Assembly: GCA_009838195.1 (NCBI GenBank)
Contig: VXSC01000044.1
Location: 95,761-159,760, forward strand
DNA length: 64,000 nt
Direction: 5' to 3'
DNA from: Rhodothermaceae bacterium
GTDB lineage: Bacteria; Bacteroidota; Rhodothermia; Rhodothermales; Bin80
The notes beneath the pieces were generated by a model that saw only the letters and a list, made by a program, of their open reading frames with translations, was not told where the DNA came from and did no database searches. Both the position numbers and the translations under genes were made by a program. The number at the start of each line of letters is the position of its first letter. Positions within the stretch are counted from its first letter, which is position 1. Below, piece by piece: positions 36,110 through 46,011 of this stretch.

Positions 36110-37357
36110 ATGACGTTTTCTGAGAGTACCTTACGGGTAAACGAGGCCAGATTCCGGGAGGATTACGAGCGCTTAACCTTGGATGGAGCTACGTCAGACG
36201 GTGGACTCAACCGACCCGCTCTCAGTGAAGCGCACTTGGCTGCGCGGGAGACATTCCGGGGTATGATCCGACAACGAGATCTCACGATCCGAGAAGATGA
36301 TGCAGGAAACCTTTCTGCCTGTCATTCCCCTTCGGGCAAAACGAAACCGGTACTGCTCCTGGGATCTCATCTCGACTCCGTGGCGAATGGCGGGCGCTTT
36401 GATGGGACGCTGGGCATCGCAGCGGCCTTTGAAGTGATCCAGGTTCTACGTGAACACTACCCGGATATACCGCTCGAGGTCATTGATTTTACCGATGAAG
36501 AAGGAACATGGGTGTCGCTTCTTGGGAGCCGTGCTGCATCTGGACAGCTCACTCAAAAAGATCTTGACCATCCGAGAGGAGATCCTGAAGCTTTCCAGAG
36601 AGCACTCGAAGGAGCGGGGCTCACAAGCGAAGGGATCTTGTCCGCTACACGGAATTCAAAGGATCTACATGCCTATCTCGAACTTCATATTGAACAAGGT
36701 ACCCGGCTTGAGAAAAGCCAAACAGATATTGGAATCGTAACCGGTATGGTCGGTATTCACATGTACCTCGTTACCTTCAGCGGGCAGGCCAACCACGCCG
36801 GAACCACCCCGATGAACGAGCGGCATGATGCAGCACTGGGAGCCAGTAAATTTTGCCTGATGGTCCAGGAGACGATCACCGAACAATTCCCCGATTGTGT
36901 CGCCACCGTAGGGCGGATGGACTTTTCACCGGGTGCCTTCAATATCGTGGCCGGTCAGGTAACCGCATTCATGGAGCTGCGTACTGAAGATTCTGGTCGT
37001 GCCGCACAGTTACAGCAAGCACTGTACGAGATGGCAGAGCGTTCTGCAAAAGAATTTGGTCTGAATGTTAACTTTCAATACCTCGAGTCCGTAATTGAAC
37101 GTAAGATGGATTCTTCTATCATCGAAGCACTTGAGTCAGGAGCACTTGCTCTTGGGTTGACCAGTCGGCGCCTCCCCTCGCTGGCAGGGCATGATGCACA
37201 GTCTATGGCACTGCTTTGCCCTTCTGGCTTAATTTTTGTCCCCTCCGTGGGAGGATTCAGTCATTCTTCGCGGGAGTATACCCACTGGAATGACTGTGTG
37301 AGGGGAGCGAATGTGCTCCTGAATGCCGCAAAACAACTTGCTGCGTCTTTGAAGTAA
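36110..37357 (+). CDS. M20-type Zn-dependent amidohydrolase (allantoate amidohydrolase / N-carbamoyl amino acid hydrolase family)
   Basis: 415 residues with the binuclear zinc site of the hydantoinase/carbamoylase branch: GSHLDSVANGGRFDGTLG (His-x-Asp and bridging Asp), DFTDEEGTWV (Glu-Glu) and ELHIEQG, then GQANHAGTTPMNERHD in the dimerisation domain and the final metal His in GGFSHSSREYTHWNDC. Members cleave allantoate, ureidoglycine or N-carbamoyl amino acids, releasing ammonia. No hydantoinase, allantoinase or purine genes are adjacent, so the substrate is open. It starts 78 bases after nadC. Confidence 0.87.
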   Translation: MTFSESTLRVNEARFREDYERLTLDGATSDGGLNRPALSEAHLAARETFRGMIRQRDLTIREDDAGNLSACHSPSGKTKPVLLLGSHLDSVANGGRFDGTLGIAAAFEVIQVLREHYPDIPLEVIDFTDEEGTWVSLLGSRAASGQLTQKDLDHPRGDPEAFQRALEGAGLTSEGILSATRNSKDLHAYLELHIEQGTRLEKSQTDIGIVTGMVGIHMYLVTFSGQANHAGTTPMNERHDAALGASKFCLMVQETITEQFPDCVATVGRMDFSPGAFNIVAGQVTAFMELRTEDSGRAAQLQQALYEMAERSAKEFGLNVNFQYLESVIERKMDSSIIEALESGALALGLTSRRLPSLAGHDAQSMALLCPSGLIFVPSVGGFSHSSREYTHWNDCVRGANVLLNAAKQLAASLK

Positions 37358-37406
37358 TGTCTCGCTCTGTGACCCGGCACCAAACTCATCTGATCTAAAC
37401 TCCGTC

Positions 37407-38804
37407 ATGCTGCAGGAACAGAGTAGATTTTATCAGCAATTGCTATTCCTTGCGGATATGATCCTCGTGGGGAGTGCCTGGATTGCTGCATACTATCTCC
37501 GTTTTGAAGTATTTGATACCTGGCCAATCCCCCTCCCTGAATGGGAGCCGCTGAGCAGATATCTGACCTTTTTCCCGTGGATACTGATCTCTGCCGCTCT
37601 CACGTTCTGGGCATCAGGGCTTTATGTGCCTGACCGGGCACAGCGGTGGACCAGTCTCATCCGAAGTGTTGCAAAATCCGTCGGACTAGCTCTGATCATT
37701 TCCATGGCATTTTTGTCATTCTATCGCGATTTTAATGTTTCACGACTGACCATCATACTCTTTGCCGCACTCACACCACTCTCCATGCTGGGTTTGCGGC
37801 TCTGTATCTACTTTTACGTACGCAATGCCCGCAAACGTGGACGTAATCTGCGCCGCGTCCTCATTGTTGGGGCTGGTCATGCAGGTCGGCGTTTGGCAAA
37901 ATCCTTTGAGCTGTATCCGTGGATGGGTTTTCAGGTGGTTGGATTTCTGGACGACCATAAGACCGATGAGCCGGATGTCCTGGGCAAAGTCGATGAGATA
38001 CTACCGCTTCTAGACTCAGCATCCAATCCGATCCATTACGTGTACATTGCTCTGCCCCTCCATGCTGTAGGAAAGATTGAGCAGCTCATCAGCTCGCTTT
38101 CCTCACGTCTGGTACATGTCTGCCTCGTGCCCGACCTCCTGCAGCATGATATCATCAACAGCCGAATTACGGATGTAGATGGGCTCCCTGTCCTGCACAT
38201 CATCGACGAGGCACCCATGGATTTTCGCCGATTTGTCAAACGAAGCCTGGATGTTGTGTTCTCCCTCATGGTTCTGATTCTCTTGTCACCTCTGCTGCTC
38301 ATTATTGCTCTGTTGGTCCTTCTATCCTCCAAGGGACCGGTTCTTTACCGGCAGGAACGTATGGGGCTCAATGGTAAATGCTTCCACATGCTGAAATTTC
38401 GTTCCATGCCGATCACCGCGGAGCAGGAATCGGGAGCTGTCTGGGCAAAAAAAGGTGAAAACCGGGCAACCCCGGTCGGAAGAATCCTCCGGCGTACATC
38501 TCTGGACGAACTGCCCCAGTTCATCAATGTACTCAAAGGGGATATGTCTGTGGTTGGCCCACGGCCCGAAAGACCGGTATTCATTAAAGATTTCAAGGAC
38601 CGTATCCCCCGCTATATGCTCCGTCATAAAATGAAAGCAGGCATTACCGGTTGGGCACAGGTCAATGGATGGCGCGGAAATACCTCCCTGGAAAAACGGA
38701 TCCAGCACGATATCTACTATATTCAAAACTGGTCTCTGCGTCTGGATGTGAAGATTATGATCCTAACAGTCTGGAAAGGATTTATCAATCGCAACGCATA
38801 TTGA
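37407..38804 (+). CDS. Polyprenyl glycosylphosphotransferase (WcaJ/EpsE-like initiating sugar transferase)
   Basis: 465 residues: four N-terminal membrane segments (about 12-135), a Rossmann-like domain (RRVLIVGAGHAGRRLAKSF, about 148-260), a re-entrant membrane helix (LDVVFSLMVLILLSPLLLIIALLVLL) and the catalytic sugar transferase domain. The latter has YRQERMGLNGK, FHMLKFRSM, TSLDELPQFINVLKGDMSVVGPRPE (Asp-Glu near 367-368) and WAQVNGWRG. It transfers a sugar phosphate to undecaprenyl phosphate, the first step of exopolysaccharide or O-antigen assembly. It is isolated from the other polysaccharide genes except the GT2 fusion 3.3 kb upstream. Confidence 0.93.
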   Translation: MLQEQSRFYQQLLFLADMILVGSAWIAAYYLRFEVFDTWPIPLPEWEPLSRYLTFFPWILISAALTFWASGLYVPDRAQRWTSLIRSVAKSVGLALIISMAFLSFYRDFNVSRLTIILFAALTPLSMLGLRLCIYFYVRNARKRGRNLRRVLIVGAGHAGRRLAKSFELYPWMGFQVVGFLDDHKTDEPDVLGKVDEILPLLDSASNPIHYVYIALPLHAVGKIEQLISSLSSRLVHVCLVPDLLQHDIINSRITDVDGLPVLHIIDEAPMDFRRFVKRSLDVVFSLMVLILLSPLLLIIALLVLLSSKGPVLYRQERMGLNGKCFHMLKFRSMPITAEQESGAVWAKKGENRATPVGRILRRTSLDELPQFINVLKGDMSVVGPRPERPVFIKDFKDRIPRYMLRHKMKAGITGWAQVNGWRGNTSLEKRIQHDIYYIQNWSLRLDVKIMILTVWKGFINRNAY

Positions 38805-38813
38805 TTTAGGGCC

Positions 38814-40811
38814 TTGATTCAGTTACAGAACATTGCAATTACGCTCGGGGGAAACCCGATTCTTGAGGGACTCACCTGGACCGTTGGCGATGGGAAGCGT
38901 ATTGGATTGATTGGCCCCAACGGTGCCGGAAAGACAACCCTGTTACGGGTGATTGGAGGGTATTTGGAAACCGATGGCGGCGAAATTGCCCACTCCAGCT
39001 CCGTCGGTTATCTGGCACAGGATGTGCAGGAGATGAGCTCCGGCCGATCCGTCATAGAGGAAACCCTGACCGCATTTGAAGCCATCGAGGCACTCCAAGA
39101 ACGGGAAGAAGAATTGACCCGTGCCCTTGAAACCCCTGGAGCCGATCAGGAAAAAATTTTGTTGGAGTTGGACCTCATCCATGAACGTCTCGCCGTTCAG
39201 GGAGCACATTCCGCACAAGCACGTGCAGAAGCAGTCCTTGAAGGCCTGGGATTTGTCTCCGACGACCTTGATCACCCCATCGATACGCTCTCCGGAGGGT
39301 ATCGGATGCGGGTAGCACTTGCACGCATTTTGCTGCAAAATCCAGATGTACTACTCCTTGATGAACCCACCAATCATCTCGATATTCTCAGCATTGACTG
39401 GTTGGAGAAATACCTGAAAAACTATGCCGGCACGGTTATTCTAGTGTCCCATGACCGCTACTTTCTGAATCGCATGATTGACACGGTCGCTCATCTATAC
39501 CGTGGACGGGTTACGGAATACGCGGGGAACTATGACTACTTCCTAGTGGAGCGGGAAAAACGACGTGTACTTGAACAGGCTGCCTACGAAAATCAACAGC
39601 GCGAAATCCAACAAGCTCAGCGGTTCATTGAACGCTTTCGATACAAGGCCTCAAAGGCGCGACAAGTCCAAAGTCGAATTAAACACCTGGATAAACTTGA
39701 GCATCTTCCACCGCCGGAATCCCCGGATGCACAAATCCGAATCCGATTCCCTTCGCCCAACCCGTCTGGACGGACGGTCTTGTCACTCACCACGTTCTCA
39801 AAGGTATACACTAGTGCGGATACACCTGCAGTGCGCGTGTTCAACCAAGCCGGTCCCTTGCAAATCAGCCGCGGGCAAAAAATTGCTCTCATCGGTAAAA
39901 ACGGCGCCGGCAAATCCACTCTGGCACGGATCCTCTTTGGAAGCGAAGCGATTGAGGGCGAGCGCAAGGAGGGGCATAATGTAAATGTACGGCTTTTCGC
40001 TCAACACCAGGCAGATGCATTGACTGAAACCGATACCGTACTGGAATCCTTGAACCGGGAAGCCGTCGGACGTGAAGAGGTCTACCTCCGCACGCTGCTG
40101 GGGGCATTCCTGTTCACCGGAGACGATGTATTTAAACCGGTCAGTGCACTCTCAGGAGGTGAGAAGAGTCGTTTGGCACTCGCCCGAACCCTCGTAAACC
40201 CAGCTAATTTTCTGATCTTGGACGAACCAACCAACCACCTGGATATTCAGTCCATCAAAGTGCTCATTGAAGCACTCCGTCAGTACGATGGCACATTTGT
40301 GGTGGTGAGTCATGACCGTCATTTCCTCGACCATGTAGCCAATGTCATCTGGCATGTTGGGAACCAGAAAGTACGTACCTATGAGGGAACCTACTCTGAA
40401 TACCAATGGGCTTTGGATCATGGCTCTCTCAAACAGGTCAGCCGCGTTCGGCAGACTCCATCCAAGTCAACTGCCAAAACACGCTCCCGATCTGGTGGCC
40501 CCAAAACGAAAGATGAAAAGCGACGCGAAGCGGAGGCACGTAACCGGGCCTATCGTGAAGCGAAAATAAATGGCCATTCAAAACCGGATAAACTCACCCC
40601 TCACCAGCGAAAACAGCTCTGCGACCAAGCGGAAGCAGCCATCGCGGAGGCAGAAGCACGGAAACTCGTTGCTGAAAAGGCTTTGGCCGACCCGGACACC
40701 TATTCAGATCCAGTACGTTCCCAGGAAGCAACCAGTGCCTATGCAACCATTAAGAAAGAGTTGGATGAGCTGTATGCAAATTGGGAGACACTCATGGAGT
40801 CATTGCAATGA
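38814..40811 (+). CDS. ABC-F family ATP-binding protein
   Basis: 665 residues with two ATP-binding domains: Walker A GPNGAGKTT (about 35) and GKNGAGKST (about 363), signatures LSGGYRMRVALARIL and LSGGEKSRLALARTL, and Walker B LLLDEPTNHLD and LILDEPTNHLD. There are no membrane segments. A linker between the domains (about 240-310) and a Lys/Arg/Glu-rich C-terminal coiled coil (about 560-665) fit the Uup/YheS group of ribosome-binding ABC-F translation factors. Start is TTG 38814, 9 bases after the sugar transferase stop, with AGGG upstream. The last four bases overlap the next gene (ATGA). Confidence 0.93.
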   Translation: MIQLQNIAITLGGNPILEGLTWTVGDGKRIGLIGPNGAGKTTLLRVIGGYLETDGGEIAHSSSVGYLAQDVQEMSSGRSVIEETLTAFEAIEALQEREEELTRALETPGADQEKILLELDLIHERLAVQGAHSAQARAEAVLEGLGFVSDDLDHPIDTLSGGYRMRVALARILLQNPDVLLLDEPTNHLDILSIDWLEKYLKNYAGTVILVSHDRYFLNRMIDTVAHLYRGRVTEYAGNYDYFLVEREKRRVLEQAAYENQQREIQQAQRFIERFRYKASKARQVQSRIKHLDKLEHLPPPESPDAQIRIRFPSPNPSGRTVLSLTTFSKVYTSADTPAVRVFNQAGPLQISRGQKIALIGKNGAGKSTLARILFGSEAIEGERKEGHNVNVRLFAQHQADALTETDTVLESLNREAVGREEVYLRTLLGAFLFTGDDVFKPVSALSGGEKSRLALARTLVNPANFLILDEPTNHLDIQSIKVLIEALRQYDGTFVVVSHDRHFLDHVANVIWHVGNQKVRTYEGTYSEYQWALDHGSLKQVSRVRQTPSKSTAKTRSRSGGPKTKDEKRREAEARNRAYREAKINGHSKPDKLTPHQRKQLCDQAEAAIAEAEARKLVAEKALADPDTYSDPVRSQEATSAYATIKKELDELYANWETLMESLQ

Positions 40812-42001
40812 AAGATTCTCGTATGCGCACCTGCCTAAGATTCGGCGCAGTACTTTTCTGGGGGTTTAGCCTCACATTCTGTGTACAGGGGCAGATCACG
40901 AAGCTGCCGCACGCCGACACAACCAGTGGAAATTACTTTGGAACTGCCGTCGCACTGGATGGGAAGCGGGCAATTGTTGGGGCCAGCGGTGAAAAATCCT
41001 GCGGTGATGGAGGTGGAGCCGCTTATATCTTCGAACTGACCGATTCTACCGGGTATTGGGAGAAAACTGCACGGCTTCTGCCCAGGGACTGTGTGGCGGG
41101 ACTTACTTTTGGACGAAAAGTGGCGATTGACGGTCGCGTAGCTCTCGTCGCTGCCAGCCAAGAATACTTTGCAACCGAGCGCTCGAATGCAGTCTACGTG
41201 TATGAGGAAAATGACGCAGGTGAATGGAACCAAACTGCACGCCTGACTGGTGGAGAGAGCCGGGGGGCTGTCGGTGCGGCCGTCGCCATCCACAACAACC
41301 GTGCACTCCTTACCACTGCCGGAGACCCGACACCCGGCAGCCAAAAGGATGGCGCTGCCTACGTCTACGAGAAAGAAAACGAACGCTGGGGACTGGAACA
41401 TCAATTAACCGGCTCCGGAAATATCCGACGAGGCGTTTTTGGAGGGAATGCAGCACTTCATGATAATATTCTGGCCGTAGCAAGCAGTGCCTATTTCAGT
41501 CGGCGGGCCGGATCCGTATATATCTTTGAGCTCGATCAGAATGGATCCTGGTCTGAGTCCGCCCGGCTGGAGGGGATTGAGGACTTTTATATTTCGTTGG
41601 ACCTCTATGGGAATGAACTACTCGTCGGGCAAGCTAGGGCTGGTTCTCGCGAGTCTGGGCAAGCGACACTCTTTACACGGGATTCGACAGGGGCCTGGCT
41701 GAAGACGGCCACTTTGGAACCTCCGACCCCCTACCGAAAAGGAGCTTTCGGCACCGAGGTAGCACTTTATGAGGATCGTGCGCTGGTGGTCGGCTACGAT
41801 GAACAGTTGCGGCTGAATTTCAATGTTGATCGTGTGGTGTACATCTACGCCCGCCACGATGGGCAATGGACCTACCAGGGAATTATTGATATTGGAGAAG
41901 CCACATTTGGCAACTCTATTGACCTTTATGAAAATACCGCACTCGTCGGTGCCGCAGGGAGCTCCGGCGCGGGTAGAGCCTATGTCATCAGAATCCCATG
42001 A
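40808..42001 (+). CDS. Exported FG-GAP (integrin-alpha-like) beta-propeller protein
   Basis: 397 residues: signal peptide (about 1-29, LFWGFSLTFCVQGQ) and then about seven repeats of 45-50 residues of the type FGTAVALDGKRAIVGASG...AAYIFE. These repeats match FG-GAP_2/integrin-alpha beta-propellers, here without the calcium-binding DxDxDG loops seen in the larger proteins at 47195-56159. Probably secreted or surface-exposed, role unknown. Start ATG 40808 overlaps the ABC-F stop by 4 bases and its end overlaps pnuC by 4 bases, an unusual middle position for an exported protein. Confidence 0.78.
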   Translation: MKDSRMRTCLRFGAVLFWGFSLTFCVQGQITKLPHADTTSGNYFGTAVALDGKRAIVGASGEKSCGDGGGAAYIFELTDSTGYWEKTARLLPRDCVAGLTFGRKVAIDGRVALVAASQEYFATERSNAVYVYEENDAGEWNQTARLTGGESRGAVGAAVAIHNNRALLTTAGDPTPGSQKDGAAYVYEKENERWGLEHQLTGSGNIRRGVFGGNAALHDNILAVASSAYFSRRAGSVYIFELDQNGSWSESARLEGIEDFYISLDLYGNELLVGQARAGSRESGQATLFTRDSTGAWLKTATLEPPTPYRKGAFGTEVALYEDRALVVGYDEQLRLNFNVDRVVYIYARHDGQWTYQGIIDIGEATFGNSIDLYENTALVGAAGSSGAGRAYVIRIP

Positions 42002-42588
42002 ACCCAGATATGCTACTTGAGAGCGTTGCTGTCCTGACAGGTATCCTGTGCGTATGGCTGAACGTTCGGCAGAATATCTGGACATGGCCGACTGCCATCA
42101 TCAGCAGCATCCTTTTTGGAATTGTGTTCTTTGAAGCACGGCTCTATACCACAATGCTCCTGCAAGGGCTCTTCATTGGAATATCGGTCTATGGATGGAA
42201 ATCCTGGTTAACCGGTGGCCCAGGGGGCGGAATCCTGTTCGTGACCCGACTTCGCCAAATAACGGGATTAACCCTGCTTCTGCTCACGCTAGTGGGGACT
42301 ACGGGACTTGCCCTGGCCCTCAACTACATCACCGCATCCGACTATCCGATCCTTGAAGGCCTCACCACTACGCTGAGTGTGATCGCCAGTTGGATGGCGG
42401 CCCGGAAAATTCTTGAAAGCTGGGTGATCTGGATCGTCACCGACACGATTTATGTTGGGTTGTACCTCGCAACCGGGCTCTATCTCACGCTTCTCTTATA
42501 CCTATTGTACCTGGGTTTGGCAACCGCAGGATTTATCGCCTGGCGTGATTCTTACCGCAACAACACCATCCTTCGCGAGGCGACCTGA
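41998..42588 (+). CDS. pnuC: PnuC-family nicotinamide mononucleotide/riboside transporter
   Basis: 196 residues with about six to seven membrane helices. The family pattern is clear: LTGILCVWLNVRQNIWTWPTAIIS, then LQGLFIGISVYGWKSW near the start, and WVIWIVTDTIYVGLYLATGLYLT near the end. PnuC proteins import nicotinamide riboside by facilitated diffusion coupled to phosphorylation inside the cell; thiamine and riboflavin relatives exist, so specificity is not certain. The gene overlaps the FG-GAP gene by 4 bases and the end of the DUF1501 gene on the opposite strand by 37 bases. Confidence 0.85.
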   Translation: MNPDMLLESVAVLTGILCVWLNVRQNIWTWPTAIISSILFGIVFFEARLYTTMLLQGLFIGISVYGWKSWLTGGPGGGILFVTRLRQITGLTLLLLTLVGTTGLALALNYITASDYPILEGLTTTLSVIASWMAARKILESWVIWIVTDTIYVGLYLATGLYLTLLLYLLYLGLATAGFIAWRDSYRNNTILREAT

Positions 42589-44189
42589 TGCCCCGCGCGT
42601 AGCTGGTAGAGATAAGTCCCGCCTGGGAGACCATTTGCATGAAACCTGATCGTGTGTTTCCCGGCAGGTAGATGTTGATCCACCAGCGTGCGTACCAATC
42701 GACCAGCTACGTCAAATACATGAAGGGTAACCGAACTGCTTTCATTGAGCTGATACTCAATGACTGTTGCCGGATTAAATGGATTTGGATAATTCTGGTG
42801 CAGCACCAGCGTGCTGGGAATTTCATCTAGGCGCTCAGTGCTAGTATACACCGGATCAGCCGGGCTTGCAATGATATCAAGCAGATCAAATGATTGTCCC
42901 AGGATTTGTGAGTTGACGGATTCTGCAAATCCAAACCAGTGCTGCAATACGCTAGCATAAACTGCGCGGAAATCAATCCCATGCTTAAGATTGCCATGTT
43001 CGTCCAGATCCTTCAGCGAAGGGGATTGTCCAAATAAACCCCCTTTTGCCCCCGGACCAAACAGAAATAGTGGTGCAGCAGTGCCATGGTCCGTTCCATC
43101 AGAGCCATTTTCGTGCACCCTGCGACCAAATTCGGAGAATGTCATAATCAAGACATTCTGGCTGAGTTCGCCCAAATCTCTCAGAAATGTATTGACCGTT
43201 TCGGACATCGCCCGCAGCAGTGTGGCATGCCGACCATAGACGCTACCCTGCGATCCATGCGTGTCAAACCCACCCAGACTGACATGGTATATCTGGGCAC
43301 CAAGATCTCCTTTGATGAGCCGGGCAACCGTGGAAAGTCTATCGGAAAAATAATATGGCTCAAGCCGTGGATACGAAACGGTATTCTCACCCCTGGAAGC
43401 AGCTTCCTGAACGGCCTTGCCATAGATAAACGCATCATTAGCAATGCGACGCATGAATTTAATCTCATTGCCGTACGCATTGTCGGGAGCTTTTTGTTCG
43501 TCAAACAGTCCCCCCGTACGAATGAGCCTCCGAAATACTTCTACATTGGCCATAGCCATGCCCATCGCTTGCGCCTGACCATCAAACAAGCGGGAGGTAA
43601 TGCCACCGACCTGTACAGCCAGAGGATACTCGCGCAGCTTTGTCTCGAAGTCAGGAAATTGGAACTCCAGTTTTCGCCCAATCCACCCGGAGGTATCCTC
43701 TGCTCTTTCCCCCACTCCCGACATCCAGTTATCTGTACCCTGAAAATGAGATAAACTTGAATTCTCATACCCTACCCCATGGATGATTGACATCTGTCCC
43801 TCTTCATAAAGCTCGCGCAGCGTAGCCATCGCGGGGTGAAATCCCAATTCGGAGGTCAGTGGTAATGCAACGTGCTTTGGAATCGCCAACGTTGGCCGTG
43901 CCTTAAAATATTGATCGTCCTCCACGGGGATGATTGTGTTCAGTCCATCATTGCCCCCATCAAGCTGCAGCAGAACTAGAATTCTTTCCGAATCACTCTG
44001 GCTAAGCGTATTCAGAACAGACGAATGTGCCAGCGCGTGAACCGCGGTGGAGCCGAGGACGACCGCAGAACCTGCGGCGCGTCCCAGACTGCTGAGAAAA
44101 TCTCTCCGAGACCACTGGCTATGCTCATCGGTATGCGCGCAACCATGCTCCAGACAACTCCCAAACCGTTCACTCACATTGTATTTCAT
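42552..44189 (-). CDS. DUF1501 protein with Tat-type signal and type IX secretion sorting domain
   Basis: 545 residues. Near residue 27 is a twin-arginine motif (WSRRDFLSSLGRAAGSAVVLG) followed by a hydrophobic stretch. The body matches DUF1501 (LVLLQLDGGNDGLNTIIPVED, HFQGTDNWMSG, GGFDTHGSQ, SEFGRRVHENGSDGTDHGTA), a family related to sulfatase-like alkaline-phosphatase folds. The last 80 residues are a type A type IX secretion sorting domain (NYPNPFNPATVIEYQL ... GRLVRTLVDQ ... GGTYLYQL). ATG 44189 lies 4 bases after the DUF1800 stop and removes an unlikely upstream extension. Probably surface-attached or secreted. Enzymatic role unknown. Confidence 0.87.
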   Translation of the reverse strand: MKYNVSERFGSCLEHGCAHTDEHSQWSRRDFLSSLGRAAGSAVVLGSTAVHALAHSSVLNTLSQSDSERILVLLQLDGGNDGLNTIIPVEDDQYFKARPTLAIPKHVALPLTSELGFHPAMATLRELYEEGQMSIIHGVGYENSSLSHFQGTDNWMSGVGERAEDTSGWIGRKLEFQFPDFETKLREYPLAVQVGGITSRLFDGQAQAMGMAMANVEVFRRLIRTGGLFDEQKAPDNAYGNEIKFMRRIANDAFIYGKAVQEAASRGENTVSYPRLEPYYFSDRLSTVARLIKGDLGAQIYHVSLGGFDTHGSQGSVYGRHATLLRAMSETVNTFLRDLGELSQNVLIMTFSEFGRRVHENGSDGTDHGTAAPLFLFGPGAKGGLFGQSPSLKDLDEHGNLKHGIDFRAVYASVLQHWFGFAESVNSQILGQSFDLLDIIASPADPVYTSTERLDEIPSTLVLHQNYPNPFNPATVIEYQLNESSSVTLHVFDVAGRLVRTLVDQHLPAGKHTIRFHANGLPGGTYLYQLRAGHQVASRRMVLLR

Positions 44190-44193
44190 CACA

Positions 44194-45810
44194 TTACATG
44201 AGTTGATACTCCGGTAATCCGACCAACCACCTGACATACTCCATGGTCTGGTATGCAATCCCCTGCCGATTGAGATCCCAACTGTACCAGGGGAAGCCGC
44301 GAAGAAAAATGCGGGTCAGGTCCAAAACATAATCGGGGCCGTTTTGCACTTCGTCCGGAATTGGATGGACCATCAGGTCGCCAGCAAACTCCGGGGGTGC
44401 ATCAATGACAATGCTCTCAAGCGGTACTGCCAGAAAGAATTCAGCCAGCGCTACGGGTACTTTGAATACAGCCATCGGATCATCGCTATCCACCAGCTTA
44501 CGGGTAACCGTGACCGCATTCACCTTGAAAGATCCAAATTGACCTGGCCACAGTGCCATGGTTAGATTTGACCAGCGCTGCGGCAGGGAAGAGGTTGAAA
44601 TCCAAGTCCGATACCCTGGCCATCCGGCGACGTTGGGAGGGTCCAGCAAACGCTGTGACTGCTGTTCCATCCACCATCGGATCCTATTCCAACCGGAACG
44701 TCCCGGAACCCCTTGCCCAAACGCTCTGAATAATCCGGCAAACAGGGCAGCCGGGCTTTTAACCTGCGCCCCAATCACTTCTTCGGAGTAAAAATGCTGA
44801 CTCGAAAACAGAGCTTCTAAAACCGGTACAATTTCGAAGTCGTGATCAATAAAACACTGGGCAAGCTCTTCTACAACCGCCTCATGGGGCGTAACGTACA
44901 CGAATTCTGTATAGAGCTTGCTCGCCATGAAATGCGCGATCTGGGTTGGACGCTCTTCAAATAGCACCTTATGCGCACCCCCGAAATCAAATTTTTCCGC
45001 TCTGCCAAAGATGGTTTTTTCTTTGTTGTCCCTCAGACTCTGCGTCAGATGAACGGAGAAATTTCTGAAGTCAACCTGATATCCGGTGAGTGCACGTGAC
45101 AATTCGACAATATCTGTCTGGGTATAATTGGGATTGCCATGCTGATCAAACTCCCCCATGGTGAAGAGCTCAAGTAATTCTCTCGCATAATTTTCGTTTG
45201 GACTTTGCCTCGTACTGAGTCTGCCATCAAGATAGTCCAACATCGAGGGGTCAACGCCGACCGCAATGGTAAAATCTTTGAAATTGCCCAGAGCGTGTTG
45301 ATGAAGCGTGCTCAAGTACTTGTAGGCCAGAATGGAAAAGAAGTACGTATCGCGCTCTGTTGCAAAATGATCATGCCAAAAAAGCATCATTCGATCCCGG
45401 AGACCTCCCATAACCATCCTAGTCATCCAGACCGCCACCAGCTCTGAAGCCCATTCAAACTGCTTGTCAAAGTAAACCTGCCGATCAGCCTCCGTTCCGG
45501 TCCAGGGCGGCCAATCCTCATGCCACGAAGGAGGGTCGGGGGCAGAACGCTCTAGGCCTTCCTGAATGATCTGTTTCGTAACCTGGGAAGCCAGCTGACC
45601 GGTTGCTTCGCTGACCTGCTCGACACTGCCTCCAAATGTGGCTCTTCGAAACAGGTGTGCGGATTCGCGGAAGGATAGAGGCTGATCGTAAGGCTCCAGA
45701 CCTGCAGTCGTTTGCACCGGTGGCGGCAATGCCATCTTCTCTGAAGATTTTGCACCACGTTCCTTGAAAAGGTGACGAAAACGCTGAGGGGTTTCAAAAA
45801 TCGAATCCAC
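44194..45810 (-). CDS. DUF1800 family protein
   Basis: 538 residues. The DUF1800 pattern is clear: ESAHLFRRATFGGS near the start, MVMGGLRDRMMLFWHDHFAT, NENYARELLELFTMGEFDQHGNPNYTQTDIVELSRALTG, KSPAALFAGLFRAFG and a PPNVAGWPGYRTWIS segment. No clear classical signal peptide is seen. Genes for DUF1800 and DUF1501 proteins are paired in many Bacteroidota, Planctomycetota and Proteobacteria, as here with only 4 bases between them. They are believed to form an exported functional pair of unknown activity. Start ATG 45810 is divergent from the aldo/keto reductase 201 bases away. Confidence 0.86.
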   Translation of the reverse strand: MDSIFETPQRFRHLFKERGAKSSEKMALPPPVQTTAGLEPYDQPLSFRESAHLFRRATFGGSVEQVSEATGQLASQVTKQIIQEGLERSAPDPPSWHEDWPPWTGTEADRQVYFDKQFEWASELVAVWMTRMVMGGLRDRMMLFWHDHFATERDTYFFSILAYKYLSTLHQHALGNFKDFTIAVGVDPSMLDYLDGRLSTRQSPNENYARELLELFTMGEFDQHGNPNYTQTDIVELSRALTGYQVDFRNFSVHLTQSLRDNKEKTIFGRAEKFDFGGAHKVLFEERPTQIAHFMASKLYTEFVYVTPHEAVVEELAQCFIDHDFEIVPVLEALFSSQHFYSEEVIGAQVKSPAALFAGLFRAFGQGVPGRSGWNRIRWWMEQQSQRLLDPPNVAGWPGYRTWISTSSLPQRWSNLTMALWPGQFGSFKVNAVTVTRKLVDSDDPMAVFKVPVALAEFFLAVPLESIVIDAPPEFAGDLMVHPIPDEVQNGPDYVLDLTRIFLRGFPWYSWDLNRQGIAYQTMEYVRWLVGLPEYQLM

Positions 45811-46011
45811 CGGACAACCTCTGTGAGACGAGTAGATAAATTACGAAATAGTTTCCCCAATATGTTACAGGAGCAAGATATTACTCTGAAAACCAGTGCT
45901 GCTTCTACGAATGGCCAACCCAATTTGAGGGGATTGACCTTCTTCCATTCCATTTCGTTCGAGGACAAGTTGCCCGCTCAAGAAGATAAAAATCCATAAT
46001 TTCAAGGGACC

